A DNA stretch of 64,000 bases. It comes from Cyclobacterium amurskyense. Its GTDB lineage: Bacteria > Bacteroidota > Bacteroidia > Cytophagales > Cyclobacteriaceae. The notes beneath the pieces are model-generated. The model saw only the letters and a list, made by a program, of their open reading frames with translations. It did not search any database and was not told where the DNA came from. A program made the position numbers and the translations under genes. The first letter of the stretch is position 1. Each line of letters begins with the position of its first letter. Shown one piece after another: positions 43,571-52,866 of the stretch. Where the stretch lies: positions 3,799,001-3,863,000 of the forward strand of contig NZ_CP012040.1 of NCBI RefSeq assembly GCF_001050135.1. Reading direction: 5' to 3'.

Positions 43571-44992
43571 ATGAAAATAGAACAAATTTATACCGGTTGT
43601 TTAGCTCAAGGAGCATATTATTTAGAATCTAATGGTGAGGCAGCAATAATTGACCCACTAAGAGAAGTCCAACCATATATTGATAAAGCAAATGGCAATG
43701 GAGCAAAAATAAAATATATTTTTGAAACCCATTTTCACGCTGACTTTGTTTCTGGACATATTGATCTTGCAAAGAAAACTGGCGCCTCTATTGTGTATGG
43801 GCCTACTGATATGGAATTGGGCTTTAACGCCACAATTGCTAAGGATCAGCAAGAATTTGTCCTTGGTAATAGCAAAATTCGTGTGATTCATACCCCAGGT
43901 CATACCATGGAAAGTTCTGTTTTTCTATTAATTAATGAGGAAGGCAAGTCTGAGGCATTATTTACTGGAGATACATTATTTATTGGTGATGTGGGAAGAC
44001 CTGACCTTGCCCAAAAGGTAGTGGCAGACCTAACCCAAGAAAAGCTCGCAGGTTACTTGTATGACTCTTTAAGGGAGAAAATCATGCCTTTGCCAGATGA
44101 CTTGATCATCTATCCTGCACATGGTGCTGGTAGTGCCTGTGGTAAAAACATGAGTAAGGAAACCCATGATACCTTGGGTAACCAGAAGAAAACCAATTAT
44201 GCCTTACAGGAAATGACTAAGGAATCCTTTGTCTCCCAGGTATTGGATGGTCTTACTCCTCCTCCTGCCTATTTCCCTCAAAATGTGATGTTGAATATTA
44301 AAGGGTATGACAGTATTGATGAGGTATTGGAAAGAGGACAAAAAGCACTTTCACCAGTTGATTTTGAATACCTAGCCAATAGGACTGGAGCTATAATATT
44401 GGATACACGTGCTCCTGAAGTATTTGCCAAAGGTTTTATCCCTAATTCAATTAATATAGGAATAGATGGAAGCTTTGCTGTGTGGGTAGGGAGCTTGGTG
44501 CCCGATGTCAAGCAAGAGTTGTTAATTGTTACTGATAAAGATAGAGAAGAAGAGGTCATCACTCGATTGGCCAGGGTAGGGTATGATCATGCTTTAGGCT
44601 TTTTAAAAGGAGGAATTTCAGCTTGGGAAGCCGCCGGAAAGGAAATCGATAATATTCCGTCCATAGATGTTGATGAGCTTAAAAAACAATCTATAAGCCA
44701 TCCTGAAAATATTATTTTGGATGTGCGAAAAGCAAGTGAGCATTTTAGCGAGCATGTAATAGGTTCGATCAATGCACCCCTTGACTATGTCAATGAAAGT
44801 ATGAAAGTCATTGATAAAGACAAAACCTATATGGTTCATTGTGCGGGAGGTTATCGTTCCATGGTGTTTTGTTCTGTACTTAGAGCAAGAGGCTATGATA
44901 ATTTAATTAATATAAAAGGTGGCTTTGATGCCATTAAATCATCTGAAAAGTTTTCTGTTAGTGATTACGCTTGCCCTACAACCATGTTGTAA
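43571..44992 (+). CDS. persulfide dioxygenase-rhodanese fusion (MBL fold)
   Basis: The 473-residue protein begins with a metallo-beta-lactamase fold domain (about 1-235) of the glyoxalase II/ETHE1 type, with metal ligands in THFHADF (53-59) and HTPGHT. Two rhodanese domains follow. The first (about 265-350) has LLIVTDKDREE at the active-site loop and no cysteine. The second (about 375-465) has VHCAGGYRS with the persulfide-carrying cysteine. Fusions like this oxidise glutathione- or protein-bound persulfides to sulfite. ATG at 43571 fits the family N-terminus. The two sulfur-transporter genes downstream support a sulfur role. Confidence 0.93.
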   Translation: MKIEQIYTGCLAQGAYYLESNGEAAIIDPLREVQPYIDKANGNGAKIKYIFETHFHADFVSGHIDLAKKTGASIVYGPTDMELGFNATIAKDQQEFVLGNSKIRVIHTPGHTMESSVFLLINEEGKSEALFTGDTLFIGDVGRPDLAQKVVADLTQEKLAGYLYDSLREKIMPLPDDLIIYPAHGAGSACGKNMSKETHDTLGNQKKTNYALQEMTKESFVSQVLDGLTPPPAYFPQNVMLNIKGYDSIDEVLERGQKALSPVDFEYLANRTGAIILDTRAPEVFAKGFIPNSINIGIDGSFAVWVGSLVPDVKQELLIVTDKDREEEVITRLARVGYDHALGFLKGGISAWEAAGKEIDNIPSIDVDELKKQSISHPENIILDVRKASEHFSEHVIGSINAPLDYVNESMKVIDKDKTYMVHCAGGYRSMVFCSVLRARGYDNLINIKGGFDAIKSSEKFSVSDYACPTTML

Positions 44993-45436
44993 TAAGTGCA
45001 AGGGGTAATTGTCACTTGGGCATAGTGCATAAGGGTCTAAAATATGACAGCTAAACCCTATTGCATCATCCGGGTTAATTAGAAACCGGTGTGTTATAAT
45101 AAAGTTATTTATCACCTATTTAAAATTCCTATTGGATCAATTTAACTGGGAAGCTTTTGTCTGCCATGAAGGTGGTGGTAAAGGTCTTCCCAGGTTAATT
45201 GAAAGGTAAGTTTCTTTTAATTATTCTAATATGGAAAGTAGTTGAGTTTTAAACTTATTTAGACGAATTCCTGTTGTTGCGTTGATCTTTCGGATTTAAA
45301 TTACCCAAAACTTCCTGATTTTATTTCTCAGTTCGTTCACTGCTCGTCTCTACTTTTAGTAGACGATGAAAATTGAATGCATGGTAAAATTATAGATCAA
45401 TGGTATATGTATTGTAAACAAAATAATAAGTAAATA
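44993..45436. other. intergenic region before the YeeE/YedE genes
   Basis: No gene is supported. At about 45055-45077 the sequence CCCTATTGCATCATCCGGGTT resembles one end of the dispersed element without the rest. No clear promoter could be chosen. Confidence 0.4.
45055..45077. repeat. possible solitary end of the dispersed element
   Basis: CTATTGCATCATCCGGGTTAA resembles CTATTACATAATCC(G)GGTT, the right end of the 210-bp element. Only this end is present. The match is short, so chance cannot be excluded. Confidence 0.4.
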
Positions 45437-46018
45437 ATGAATGAATTCTTGGATTGGCTCAGTCAACCCTGGCCTTGGTATATTGCCGGACCTATGATCG
45501 GTCTTACAGTGCCCATACTCTTAATAATAGGAAACAGATCCTTTGGTATATCATCTTCACTAAGGCATATTTGCGCAGTTTGTGTGCCATCAAAAATCCC
45601 ATTCTTCCAATACAATTGGAAAGAGGAAGCATGGAACTTAATGTTTGTAGCAGGAGTGTTCCTTGGAGGAGTAATAGCGGCACTATTCCTATCAAACCCA
45701 GAGAGCATAGTGATTGCGGAGAGTACTCAGAGAGATTTGAAGGCTTTGGGGTTGACAAATTTCAATAACTTATTACCAGCAGAAATATTCAGTTGGGACA
45801 ATGTTTTCACTTTGAAAGGCTTGTTTTTCTTTGTCATAGGTGGTTTTATGGTTGGTTTTGGAACCAGGTATGCAGGTGGTTGTACCTCCGGACATGCTAT
45901 TATGGGGATTAGTAATCTCCAATGGCCTTCAGTAGTAGCTACGATGTTTTTTATGATTGGAGGATTGGTAATGACGCATTTGTTTTTACCCTTTGTCATG
46001 AGCTTTATAGGCTTTTGA
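45437..46018 (+). CDS. YeeE/YedE-family sulfur transporter, half 1
   Basis: The 193-residue membrane protein has about five helices and the family signature RYAGGCTSGHAIMG (residue about 145), with the functional cysteine in GGCTSGH. YeeE/YedE proteins take up thiosulfate-like sulfur compounds. In this organism the protein is split into two genes, a common Bacteroidota arrangement with the second half at 46133. It lies downstream of the persulfide dioxygenase gene, suggesting import and oxidation of reduced sulfur. The exact substrate is not shown by sequence. Confidence 0.88.
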   Translation: MNEFLDWLSQPWPWYIAGPMIGLTVPILLIIGNRSFGISSSLRHICAVCVPSKIPFFQYNWKEEAWNLMFVAGVFLGGVIAALFLSNPESIVIAESTQRDLKALGLTNFNNLLPAEIFSWDNVFTLKGLFFFVIGGFMVGFGTRYAGGCTSGHAIMGISNLQWPSVVATMFFMIGGLVMTHLFLPFVMSFIGF

Positions 46019-46132
46019 TCTAATCTGGGAAAGTAATAGGTCCTAATTTAGAGGCAGAACCAATTCCATATGGATTGGCTGTACCTATTATTCAATTCGG
46101 TTATAATCAACACTTCAAAAAATCTTATTAGC

Positions 46133-46624
46133 ATGAAATTAAAAGAATATGACAACTTAGCAGTTGAAGAAAATAAAGTTTCAACTCCCAAAGGTAAACA
46201 AGGTGAAACTGGTTTGGCATTGCTTAAATACCTTATTGTTGGAGTTGTGTTTGGAATTATTTTTGTCAAGGCAGAAATAATTTCCTGGTTTAGAATTCAG
46301 GAGATGTTCAGGTTTCAGTCCTTTTTTATGTATGGGGTAATTGGTTCTGCAATTCTTGTGGGAATGATTTCGATTCAATTAATAAAAAGATTCTCCATTA
46401 AAACAGTTAATGGGGAGGCTATTAAAATAGCAGATAAAAAATTCAATAAGGGTCAGATATATGGTGGCTTTATCTTTGGATTAGGCTGGGCTATCACGGG
46501 GGCATGTCCTGGACCGTTATTTGCCCAAATTGGGACTGGATTCACTGTAGTGGCCGTCACCTTTTTGAGCGCTGTAGCCGGTACTTGGGTATATGGTAGG
46601 TTTGCACATGTATTGCCTAAGTAA
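46133..46624 (+). CDS. YeeE/YedE-family sulfur transporter, half 2 (DUF6691 type)
   Basis: The 163-residue membrane protein has about four helices and the second family signature, GWAITGACPGPLFAQIGTG, with the conserved cysteine in GACPGP. It pairs with the protein at 45437 to make one transporter. ATG at 46133 is preferred over an ATG at 46070, because MKLKEYDNLAVEENKV lies 5' of the membrane domain without extra unlikely residues. It is the last gene of the sulfur module, with a 114-base gap from half 1. Confidence 0.88.
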   Translation: MKLKEYDNLAVEENKVSTPKGKQGETGLALLKYLIVGVVFGIIFVKAEIISWFRIQEMFRFQSFFMYGVIGSAILVGMISIQLIKRFSIKTVNGEAIKIADKKFNKGQIYGGFIFGLGWAITGACPGPLFAQIGTGFTVVAVTFLSAVAGTWVYGRFAHVLPK

Positions 46625-46669
46625 TTAGACAATCATTGATATAATATAGAATGAAAGAGGGGGTGCTTG

Positions 46670-49600
46670 TTATTCAGATGAGGCCTCCTCATCAATTAAT
46701 TCTCTTAAGTCTACAGGAACTACCCTTGATACTCCAGTTTCTATCATGGTTATACCGTAAATAATATCAGTGCTGGCCATTGTTCTCTTATTATGTGTAA
46801 CAATGATGAATTGAGATTCATTGGAGAATTTTTGAATGATCTGGTTGAATTTATCAATATTGGCATCATCCAAAGGAGCATCTACTTCGTCGAAAATACA
46901 AAATGGTGCTGGTTTCAAAAGATAAATAGAGAACAACAAAGAGGTAGCGGTAAGGGTTTTTTCACCACCCGAAAGTTGATTGATAGACAAGGGGCGTTTC
47001 CCCTTGGGTTTGGCTATAATTTCAATGGTACTCTCTAAAGGCATGTCTGGATCTGTCAACTTCAGGTCGCAGTCATCTTCCTCAGTAAACAGTGAACGGA
47101 AAACTTTGACAAAATTTGTTTTAATCTTGTCAAAAGCATCTATGAAAGTGTCTTTTGCTACCTGATCGATTTCTTTGATTGTAGACATTAATGACTCCTT
47201 GGCTTTGATAAGATCCTCTTTTTGAGAGGTGATAAAGGTATGACGTTCTTTGATCTCGTCATAAGCTTCCATCGCCATTGGGTTTATAGGGCCTATTTTT
47301 TCTAATTTTGATTTCGCTTTTTGAACTTCTTCTCTGAGAGTCTCTTCTGTTTTTGATGCATGCTCTTCCTCCAACTCCGGATTTTCCTCCATGATTTGAT
47401 CCAAGTCCAGCTCAAATTCAACACTTAACCTTTCTTTGATAGCATTGAGTCTTAGATTGATTTCATTTGCGGTTTGTCTTAAATCCATTAAGAGATTGTC
47501 CGAATGCTCCTTTTTCTTTTGGATTTCTCTAATCGTTTTCTCTAGCTCGTCAATTTCTCCTCTGGATGAATAATAATCTTTTTCAGCTTCGTTAACTCCA
47601 GCTTCTATGCGGTCCTTTTCTCCATAAAGCTCTATAAGTTCATCATCTTTAACCTCGTTATTATCGATAAGGGACTTTATCTCTTGCTCCGTATGAGCCA
47701 TTTCACCCTGGGCTTTTTCGATCCGTTCTTTGCTGCTTTCATAGGTGCTTTGTTTAAAACTAATTTCCTGAACAATACTTTGCAGCTTGTTTAATTGTTG
47801 GTGGTAGAGGATGTTTTCTTCATTGTATTGGGAAGAACGGTAGGACAGCTCCTCAGCAGCTTCCTGCAAGTCTGCATTTATGTTGTTTATTTCTTCTTCT
47901 AGTTGCTCAAAGGCTTCTTTTTCTTCCTTTAAAAGAGGGCCTAGATTTTCCAGTTCTTCTGTAAGACTGAAAATCTTTTCTTCAATATCCTCCTTTTTAT
48001 TAGCGTTTGAGCTTAGCATTTCTGCCAATTGTTCTTTCTTCGTTTTGATCGAAACGAAGTCTTGATTCAATTCATTGACTATGGCTTGTTTCTCTTCTAT
48101 TGTTTGTTTGAAATTTATAGATTTCAGCTTGGAGAGCTCAGCATTTTTTTTGTCCAGGTTCGCTCTGGTCTCACTTATCTTCTTTTGTAGGACTTTAATT
48201 TCTTTTTCTAATTTTTCAAGGTTTTTTGCCCTACCTATTCTTTTACCTTCAAATAGACCTACGGAACCTCCGGAAATGGTGAATTTTCGATCGATAAATT
48301 TTCCGCTTTCAGTAATAAAGATGCCTTCCTGGGTTTTAGGGACTTGATGAATGTCTCCAGAAAATATGTAAACATCGTCTAATAAATAGGCCACCAAAGG
48401 AGCATATTTAGAATCATATTCTATTATCTCAGTTGCTGCTACAGCATCCGGGAACAGCTTATTTTGGCTAGGTCTGAATTTTTCAAATCTTTCCAGGACA
48501 AAGAAATGTGCTTTGCCTTTACCAGAATCGCTCAAAAGTTTTACTGCTGCAATGGCCTCTGAATCATTGTCAACTACATAATAATTCATGTAGTTTTCTA
48601 GAAAATTCTCTATAGTAACTCTATATTTCTCATCTGTGGTGATAATGTCTGAAAGCAAGGGCATATTTTTTCCCCATTGGCTGTTTTTTTTCAGGAACTT
48701 AATGGCCTCAGGAAAGCCTTCTAGGTTATCTACAAGTGATTTGGTGAGTTGAAATTCATTGCTTTTAGCATCCAGCTTGCGGTTTATTTGGGTTAATTCA
48801 TCCCTTATCAACTCTTGCATTCTGCTGGTTTCTTCCTGCTTGGCCAGGTGAGCAGCTTCCTCGCTTTTTAGTTTTTCAAAGGCTGTGTTTTCACTATCTA
48901 GTTGGTCTTTAATTAATTGGAGTTTTTCCTGAAATCCTGCCAAATTTTCAATTTGGCTATTGTCATCGGTGGCTGTTTTTTCTAATTCCTGCTTTATAGT
49001 CGTTAGTTGAATTTGCTTAATTTCTTGACTTTTAGACAATTGATAAAGTTCATCACGCTTGCGTGAGAAGGTGCTTTGCATCACTTTTTGCTTTTCCAAG
49101 GAAACATTGTGCAATGCTTTCTTTTCCTCGTAGATGTCCTTTAATTCCTGGACAGAAATTTCTTTTTCATTAGTGAGCTTCTCGGATATGCGCTTCTCCT
49201 GTTCCAAGGATTTTATACTGAACCCCGCCCTCTCATTGCTCCTTTTATCTTGTTCAATTTGTTCCCGCAACTGTTGCGACTTGTCTTGAAGAAAGCGAAG
49301 CCTTTCATTTTTTATCTTTTTGTCGCTTTCAAACTGCCGAATCTTATGGACATGATCATTTAAGGTTTTTTGCCTACTTCCCAGTAGCTTTTCCTTATTG
49401 ATCATGTCTGTTTTAAGGTTTTCAAGTAAAGCTTCCTTGCTTGCGATGGCAGCATTGAGTTGAACCTTTTGGTCATTCTCCGATTCTAGCTTCTTATTTA
49501 AATTGATCAGGTTATCTCTATGGTCATAAACTCCCTTTTTAGCCAAAGCTATGCTTGCCGATTTGTAATCCTTTTTTATTTCAAAATAACGGGTTGCTTG

Positions 49601-50230
49601 TCGGGCCTGTTTCTCTAATGATTTTAAATTTTTTTCTATTTCAAACAATAAATCTTCCACCCTGTCCAAATCCGCATCAGTATCTCCTAGTTTCTTGAGC
49701 GTTTCTTTTTTCCGGGTCTTAAATTTTGAAATACCCGCAGCTTCTTCGAATAATTCTCTCCTTGAATTGTTCTTGTCATTTAGTAATTCATCGATCATTT
49801 TCAATTCTATGATAGCATAGCTATTAGAATTAATCCCCGTATCCATGAATAGATTGGTGATGTCCTTTAGTCGACAAGTTATCCCATTTAATAAATACTC
49901 GCTTTCTCCTGATCGGTAGTAACGCCTGGTGATGGTAACATGCGTATATTCTGTTGGGAGTAGGTTTTTGGTGTTTTCAAAAGTCAGAGAAACCTCAGCC
50001 ATATTGAGCGGCTTTCTGTTTTTTGTGCCGTTAAAGATAACACTCTCCATCTTATCTGAGCGAAGCATTCGGGTCTTTTGTTCCCCTAGAACCCACCTTA
50101 TGGCATCTACCACATTGGATTTTCCACATCCATTCGGACCCACTATTCCAGTGATGCCTTTATCAAAATGGATCATTACTTTGTCACCAAAACTTTTAAA
50201 ACCTCTAATTTCTAATTTGGAGAGTTGCAT
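46670..50230 (-). CDS. smc: chromosome segregation protein SMC
   Basis: The 1186-residue protein has the complete SMC layout. The N-terminal ATPase half has Walker A GPNGCGKSN at 31-39. A long coiled coil to about residue 500 leads to the hinge (about 510-660, with YYVVDNDSEAIAAVKLL), and a second coiled coil follows. The C-terminal half has signature LSGGEKTL and Walker B FCIFDEVDAPLDD. It compacts and separates chromosomes as a dimer with ScpA and ScpB, which are not encoded nearby. It appears monocistronic, with a start at 50230. Confidence 0.97.
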   Translation of the reverse strand: MQLSKLEIRGFKSFGDKVMIHFDKGITGIVGPNGCGKSNVVDAIRWVLGEQKTRMLRSDKMESVIFNGTKNRKPLNMAEVSLTFENTKNLLPTEYTHVTITRRYYRSGESEYLLNGITCRLKDITNLFMDTGINSNSYAIIELKMIDELLNDKNNSRRELFEEAAGISKFKTRKKETLKKLGDTDADLDRVEDLLFEIEKNLKSLEKQARQATRYFEIKKDYKSASIALAKKGVYDHRDNLINLNKKLESENDQKVQLNAAIASKEALLENLKTDMINKEKLLGSRQKTLNDHVHKIRQFESDKKIKNERLRFLQDKSQQLREQIEQDKRSNERAGFSIKSLEQEKRISEKLTNEKEISVQELKDIYEEKKALHNVSLEKQKVMQSTFSRKRDELYQLSKSQEIKQIQLTTIKQELEKTATDDNSQIENLAGFQEKLQLIKDQLDSENTAFEKLKSEEAAHLAKQEETSRMQELIRDELTQINRKLDAKSNEFQLTKSLVDNLEGFPEAIKFLKKNSQWGKNMPLLSDIITTDEKYRVTIENFLENYMNYYVVDNDSEAIAAVKLLSDSGKGKAHFFVLERFEKFRPSQNKLFPDAVAATEIIEYDSKYAPLVAYLLDDVYIFSGDIHQVPKTQEGIFITESGKFIDRKFTISGGSVGLFEGKRIGRAKNLEKLEKEIKVLQKKISETRANLDKKNAELSKLKSINFKQTIEEKQAIVNELNQDFVSIKTKKEQLAEMLSSNANKKEDIEEKIFSLTEELENLGPLLKEEKEAFEQLEEEINNINADLQEAAEELSYRSSQYNEENILYHQQLNKLQSIVQEISFKQSTYESSKERIEKAQGEMAHTEQEIKSLIDNNEVKDDELIELYGEKDRIEAGVNEAEKDYYSSRGEIDELEKTIREIQKKKEHSDNLLMDLRQTANEINLRLNAIKERLSVEFELDLDQIMEENPELEEEHASKTEETLREEVQKAKSKLEKIGPINPMAMEAYDEIKERHTFITSQKEDLIKAKESLMSTIKEIDQVAKDTFIDAFDKIKTNFVKVFRSLFTEEDDCDLKLTDPDMPLESTIEIIAKPKGKRPLSINQLSGGEKTLTATSLLFSIYLLKPAPFCIFDEVDAPLDDANIDKFNQIIQKFSNESQFIIVTHNKRTMASTDIIYGITMIETGVSRVVPVDLRELIDEEASSE

Positions 50231-50379
50231 GTAGTAGATTTAAACCTAAACAAATTTAACCTAAACCATTCAATTTTCAAACGAGCGAAAATTTGAGTTT
50301 TCAATAGTGTATATTTTTACTTGAGAACTTTTGACAGTAATCAATTATGTTTTAGCCTTTTTAAGCATATAGCTCAGAT

Positions 50380-50425
50380 AGCATCACTTTCAGATTACCA
50401 CCTGAAAGTGATGCTTTTCTGTTAT
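50380..50425 (+). terminator. strong orphan terminator-like hairpin
   Basis: AGCATCACTTTCAG (50380-50393) pairs perfectly with CTGAAAGTGATGCT (50402-50415), loop ATTACCAC, then TTTTCTGTT. No + strand gene is found upstream within 3.7 kb. A small RNA from about 50240-50415 is a possible source. Confidence 0.65.
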
Positions 50426-50469
50426 AGAACATCTATTGTTTATTTCGTAAGCCTTTGTTGCTTAGGTTT

Positions 50470-50683
50470 AACCCGAAATATGCAATAGACATTCTATTAC
50501 GTGCTGAAATCGCTTTAAAATCAGCCACTTCGTTGCTGTTTGGAGATTTCACCATAGCGGTGCTATGCTAAAATCTCCAAACAGTCTGATTGTCTTGCGA
50601 TTGCAACACTTCCCGTAAACACGGGACAGGCTTCACCCCTGACTATTGTCAGGACGGAGAAATCCTATAACATAATCCGAGTT
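50470..50683 (+). repeat. dispersed inverted-end element, copy 3 (best preserved)
   Basis: A 214-bp copy with ends AACCCGAAATATGCAATAGAC and CATAATCCGAGTT. An internal perfect hairpin arms CTGTTTGGAGATTT (50536-50549) and AAATCTCCAAACAG (50571-50584) with an inner CATAGC/GCTATG pair. No coding capacity of note. The hairpin is better preserved here than in the copies at 43078 and 59828. Confidence 0.88.
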
Positions 50684-51006
50684 TAAAACCAATAACTGCT
50701 TTAAAGTCAGTCCTAACGGTTTATAATTTTGAATGGTTTGTTTTAAAAAATCAGATAATTTCTCCATTTTAATTTATTTAAAATAAAATCTAAATTAAAA
50801 TGAGATGGACCACTAATTAAATTATTAAATGAAAAAGGCTATTTAATGAATAAGAAAGAAAAAAAACAATAGTGTTAATAGAAAAATTGCTAAAATTGAC
50901 TTTTTTGGTATTTTTAATTATTAATCACCTCAATGGGAGAATTGTATTCTTAAAGCAAGTTTTGTTTCTTTGCTTTTTCCGTTTACTAGTATAAATAAGA
51001 TTTCAA

Positions 51007-51486
51007 ATGTGGTCACCAAAAAACACTGCTAAATTAATCGTAAATCCATCGGATAATGTTTCCTTTTTTTCTCATGGCTTTAGGGTAGTTGGTAATGTGA
51101 TTACAGAAAATGACATAAGGATAGAAGGCGTTATTCAAGGAGATATAAGTACAACCAAAAAAGTTATTATAGGAGAGTCAGGACAGGTAATTGGGGATAT
51201 AAAAGGAGAAGAAGTCGTAATTTTAGGAGAGGTTGTAGGTAAAGTAGTAGGATTTAAAACCATTATTGTTGGCAATAAAGGGCTCCTTCATGGGAGTGCT
51301 GTGACAGACAATTTGCATGTGGAATTCGGCGCAGATGTGGATGGTAGTATTGTGAAATTAAATCCATTACCTAAAGGTTTAACATATGAATTACCAGCTG
51401 AAACCAAAAACAACCCTAATCCGGTAAACAGAAATACCGAACCGCATCCAAAAGGATTGGTTTCTACCATAGTTGCTATCAATTAA
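51007..51486 (+). CDS. bactofilin (polymer-forming cytoskeletal protein)
   Basis: The 159-residue protein has a bactofilin-fold beta-helix in the middle (about 20-115), with hydrophobic repeats such as GFRVVGNVITENDIRIEG, GDISTTKKVIIGESGQVIGD and GEVVGKVVGFKTIIVG. Short N- and C-terminal tails are proline- and polar-rich. Bactofilins form nucleotide-free filaments that place cell-shape or wall enzymes. No peptidase partner of the M23 type is adjacent. The stop overlaps the convergent peroxiredoxin-like gene by four bases. Confidence 0.9.
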   Translation: MWSPKNTAKLIVNPSDNVSFFSHGFRVVGNVITENDIRIEGVIQGDISTTKKVIIGESGQVIGDIKGEEVVILGEVVGKVVGFKTIIVGNKGLLHGSAVTDNLHVEFGADVDGSIVKLNPLPKGLTYELPAETKNNPNPVNRNTEPHPKGLVSTIVAIN

Positions 51487-52022
51487 TTTTTTAAAGCAAA
51501 ATTTGGGTTGTTGAAACTTTGATTTGTTAAGACCATTTTAGAGGCAAACTCCACGATATTTTCAAGCCCTTTTTCTTTTAAAACATCTCCATTTAGGATA
51601 GACTGGGCATTCCCTGCCTTGTCTATAAAATATATAGGGCTATCAATCAATATTTTTTTTGATAGGATTTCTTCTAGAGTTTTTTTGGCTTCATTTTGAG
51701 GTTGATAGAATATGGGAAAAACCAAATAATCTTCTAGTTGAGAATTGAGCCAGTTAATTGAAAACAAATGTTCTTCAAAGGAGTTTTTGCTAAAACCAAT
51801 CAAGTGATAGTTTAATTCTTTTAATTGCTTTAGTGCCAATTCAAATCTTTCCTTTTCCTTCTTGGTTTTTGGGATTAACTCAGAAGGATTGGTGTAAATT
51901 ATAATTCTTTTATTTTGAATTAAAGACTTCAAGTGAACATTTCCAAAGCGTGTTTTTACCAATATGTTTGGAAATGCTATGTTTTTCTCAAATAAGTAGG
52001 GAACTATTGGATTGGTTTTCAT
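51483..52022 (-). CDS. peroxiredoxin-like protein without cysteine
   Basis: The 179-residue protein has the order of segments of an AhpC/TSA peroxiredoxin: a first strand, NKRIIIYTNPSELIP where the peroxidatic cysteine loop would lie, a helix, LNYHLIGFSKNSFEEHLFSINWL and a C-terminal IYFIDKAGNAQSIL strand. There is no cysteine in the whole protein, so it cannot act as a thiol peroxidase. It may be a structural or binding relative. No partner is obvious; it converges with the bactofilin gene. Confidence 0.65.
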   Translation of the reverse strand: MKTNPIVPYLFEKNIAFPNILVKTRFGNVHLKSLIQNKRIIIYTNPSELIPKTKKEKERFELALKQLKELNYHLIGFSKNSFEEHLFSINWLNSQLEDYLVFPIFYQPQNEAKKTLEEILSKKILIDSPIYFIDKAGNAQSILNGDVLKEKGLENIVEFASKMVLTNQSFNNPNFALKN

Positions 52023-52314
52023 GGTAGGGTCAGGTTTTTATGAATACTATTAGCCTTCTTTAAACATATTATTAATTTAAGTAAAATAAATTTAATTATT
52101 AATAGAAAAATTAAAATTTTATCAGTAATTGATTTAAATCATGTTTTAAAACAATTTAGCTCAGGATTTTTCTCTTCCTCCTTAAGAAAATGGCAAAAAC
52201 CTTTTTAAGTTATTTTAAAAAAACCATTAAACCTTAATTTTTGATACCCATCAAAAAAATTCTCTCATACCGGATAATTTTTGTAAATTTATTTTTAAAT
52301 CACCCAAGAGGTAT

Positions 52315-52815
52315 ATGGACGGCAGCACAATATTTTATATCATAGCAGTAATTGTCTATTTTATTTACTCTTCTTTCACCAAAAAGAAAGAAGAAGAAGC
52401 GCGGGGTGAAATGGAAGAACCCGAAAACATGCCAAAGCAGGGGCCCTCTTTTGAGGAGTTGTTGCGTGAGATACGAAAAGACCAAAACCCGGATATAGTT
52501 GAAGAAGTCGAAGAGGAATGGGTTGAGGAAACCCGGCATAGAAAATATAAAGAAATAGAGGAGCAGGAAGTTTTTGCTGAAGAAAAAAGACCTGTTGAAA
52601 AAGAATTTAAAAGCGCTTACCGTGATGTTCGACAACCCTTTGTTAAACTAGACGATCAGGTAGTAATAGAGGATGGTAAAAAAATCCTCGGAGAAGTTGT
52701 CGATGTAGCAGGAGAATACAAAACAGGGAACAGGTATTCCAAACTATTAAAAAATCCAGAATCAGTAAAAGACGCCGTCATTTTGACTGAAATCTTCAAT
52801 AGGAAACATTTTTAG
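52315..52815 (+). CDS. hypothetical acidic protein with N-terminal membrane anchor
   Basis: The 166-residue protein starts with one membrane helix (STIFYIIAVIVYFIYSSF) and then is highly charged: a long acidic, helical/disordered middle. The last part (NRYSKLLKNPESVKDAVILTEIFNRKHF) is ordered-looking and the likely functional piece. I recognise no named family. It lies 51 bases before the transporter gene and may be its operon partner, but an unrelated small gene is as likely. Confidence 0.65.
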   Translation: MDGSTIFYIIAVIVYFIYSSFTKKKEEEARGEMEEPENMPKQGPSFEELLREIRKDQNPDIVEEVEEEWVEETRHRKYKEIEEQEVFAEEKRPVEKEFKSAYRDVRQPFVKLDDQVVIEDGKKILGEVVDVAGEYKTGNRYSKLLKNPESVKDAVILTEIFNRKHF

Positions 52816-52866
52816 ATTATTCAGACACTTATTAATATACAATTTTACTTCGCAGAAAATATAAAT

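Larger units (their letters stand above)
50231..51006. other. intergenic region with an orphan terminator and a dispersed repeat
   Basis: Two structures lie here: a strong terminator-like hairpin at 50380-50420 on the + strand, without a + strand gene before it, and the dispersed element at 50470-50683. The rest is AT-rich and should hold promoters for smc and bactofilin. Confidence 0.5.
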
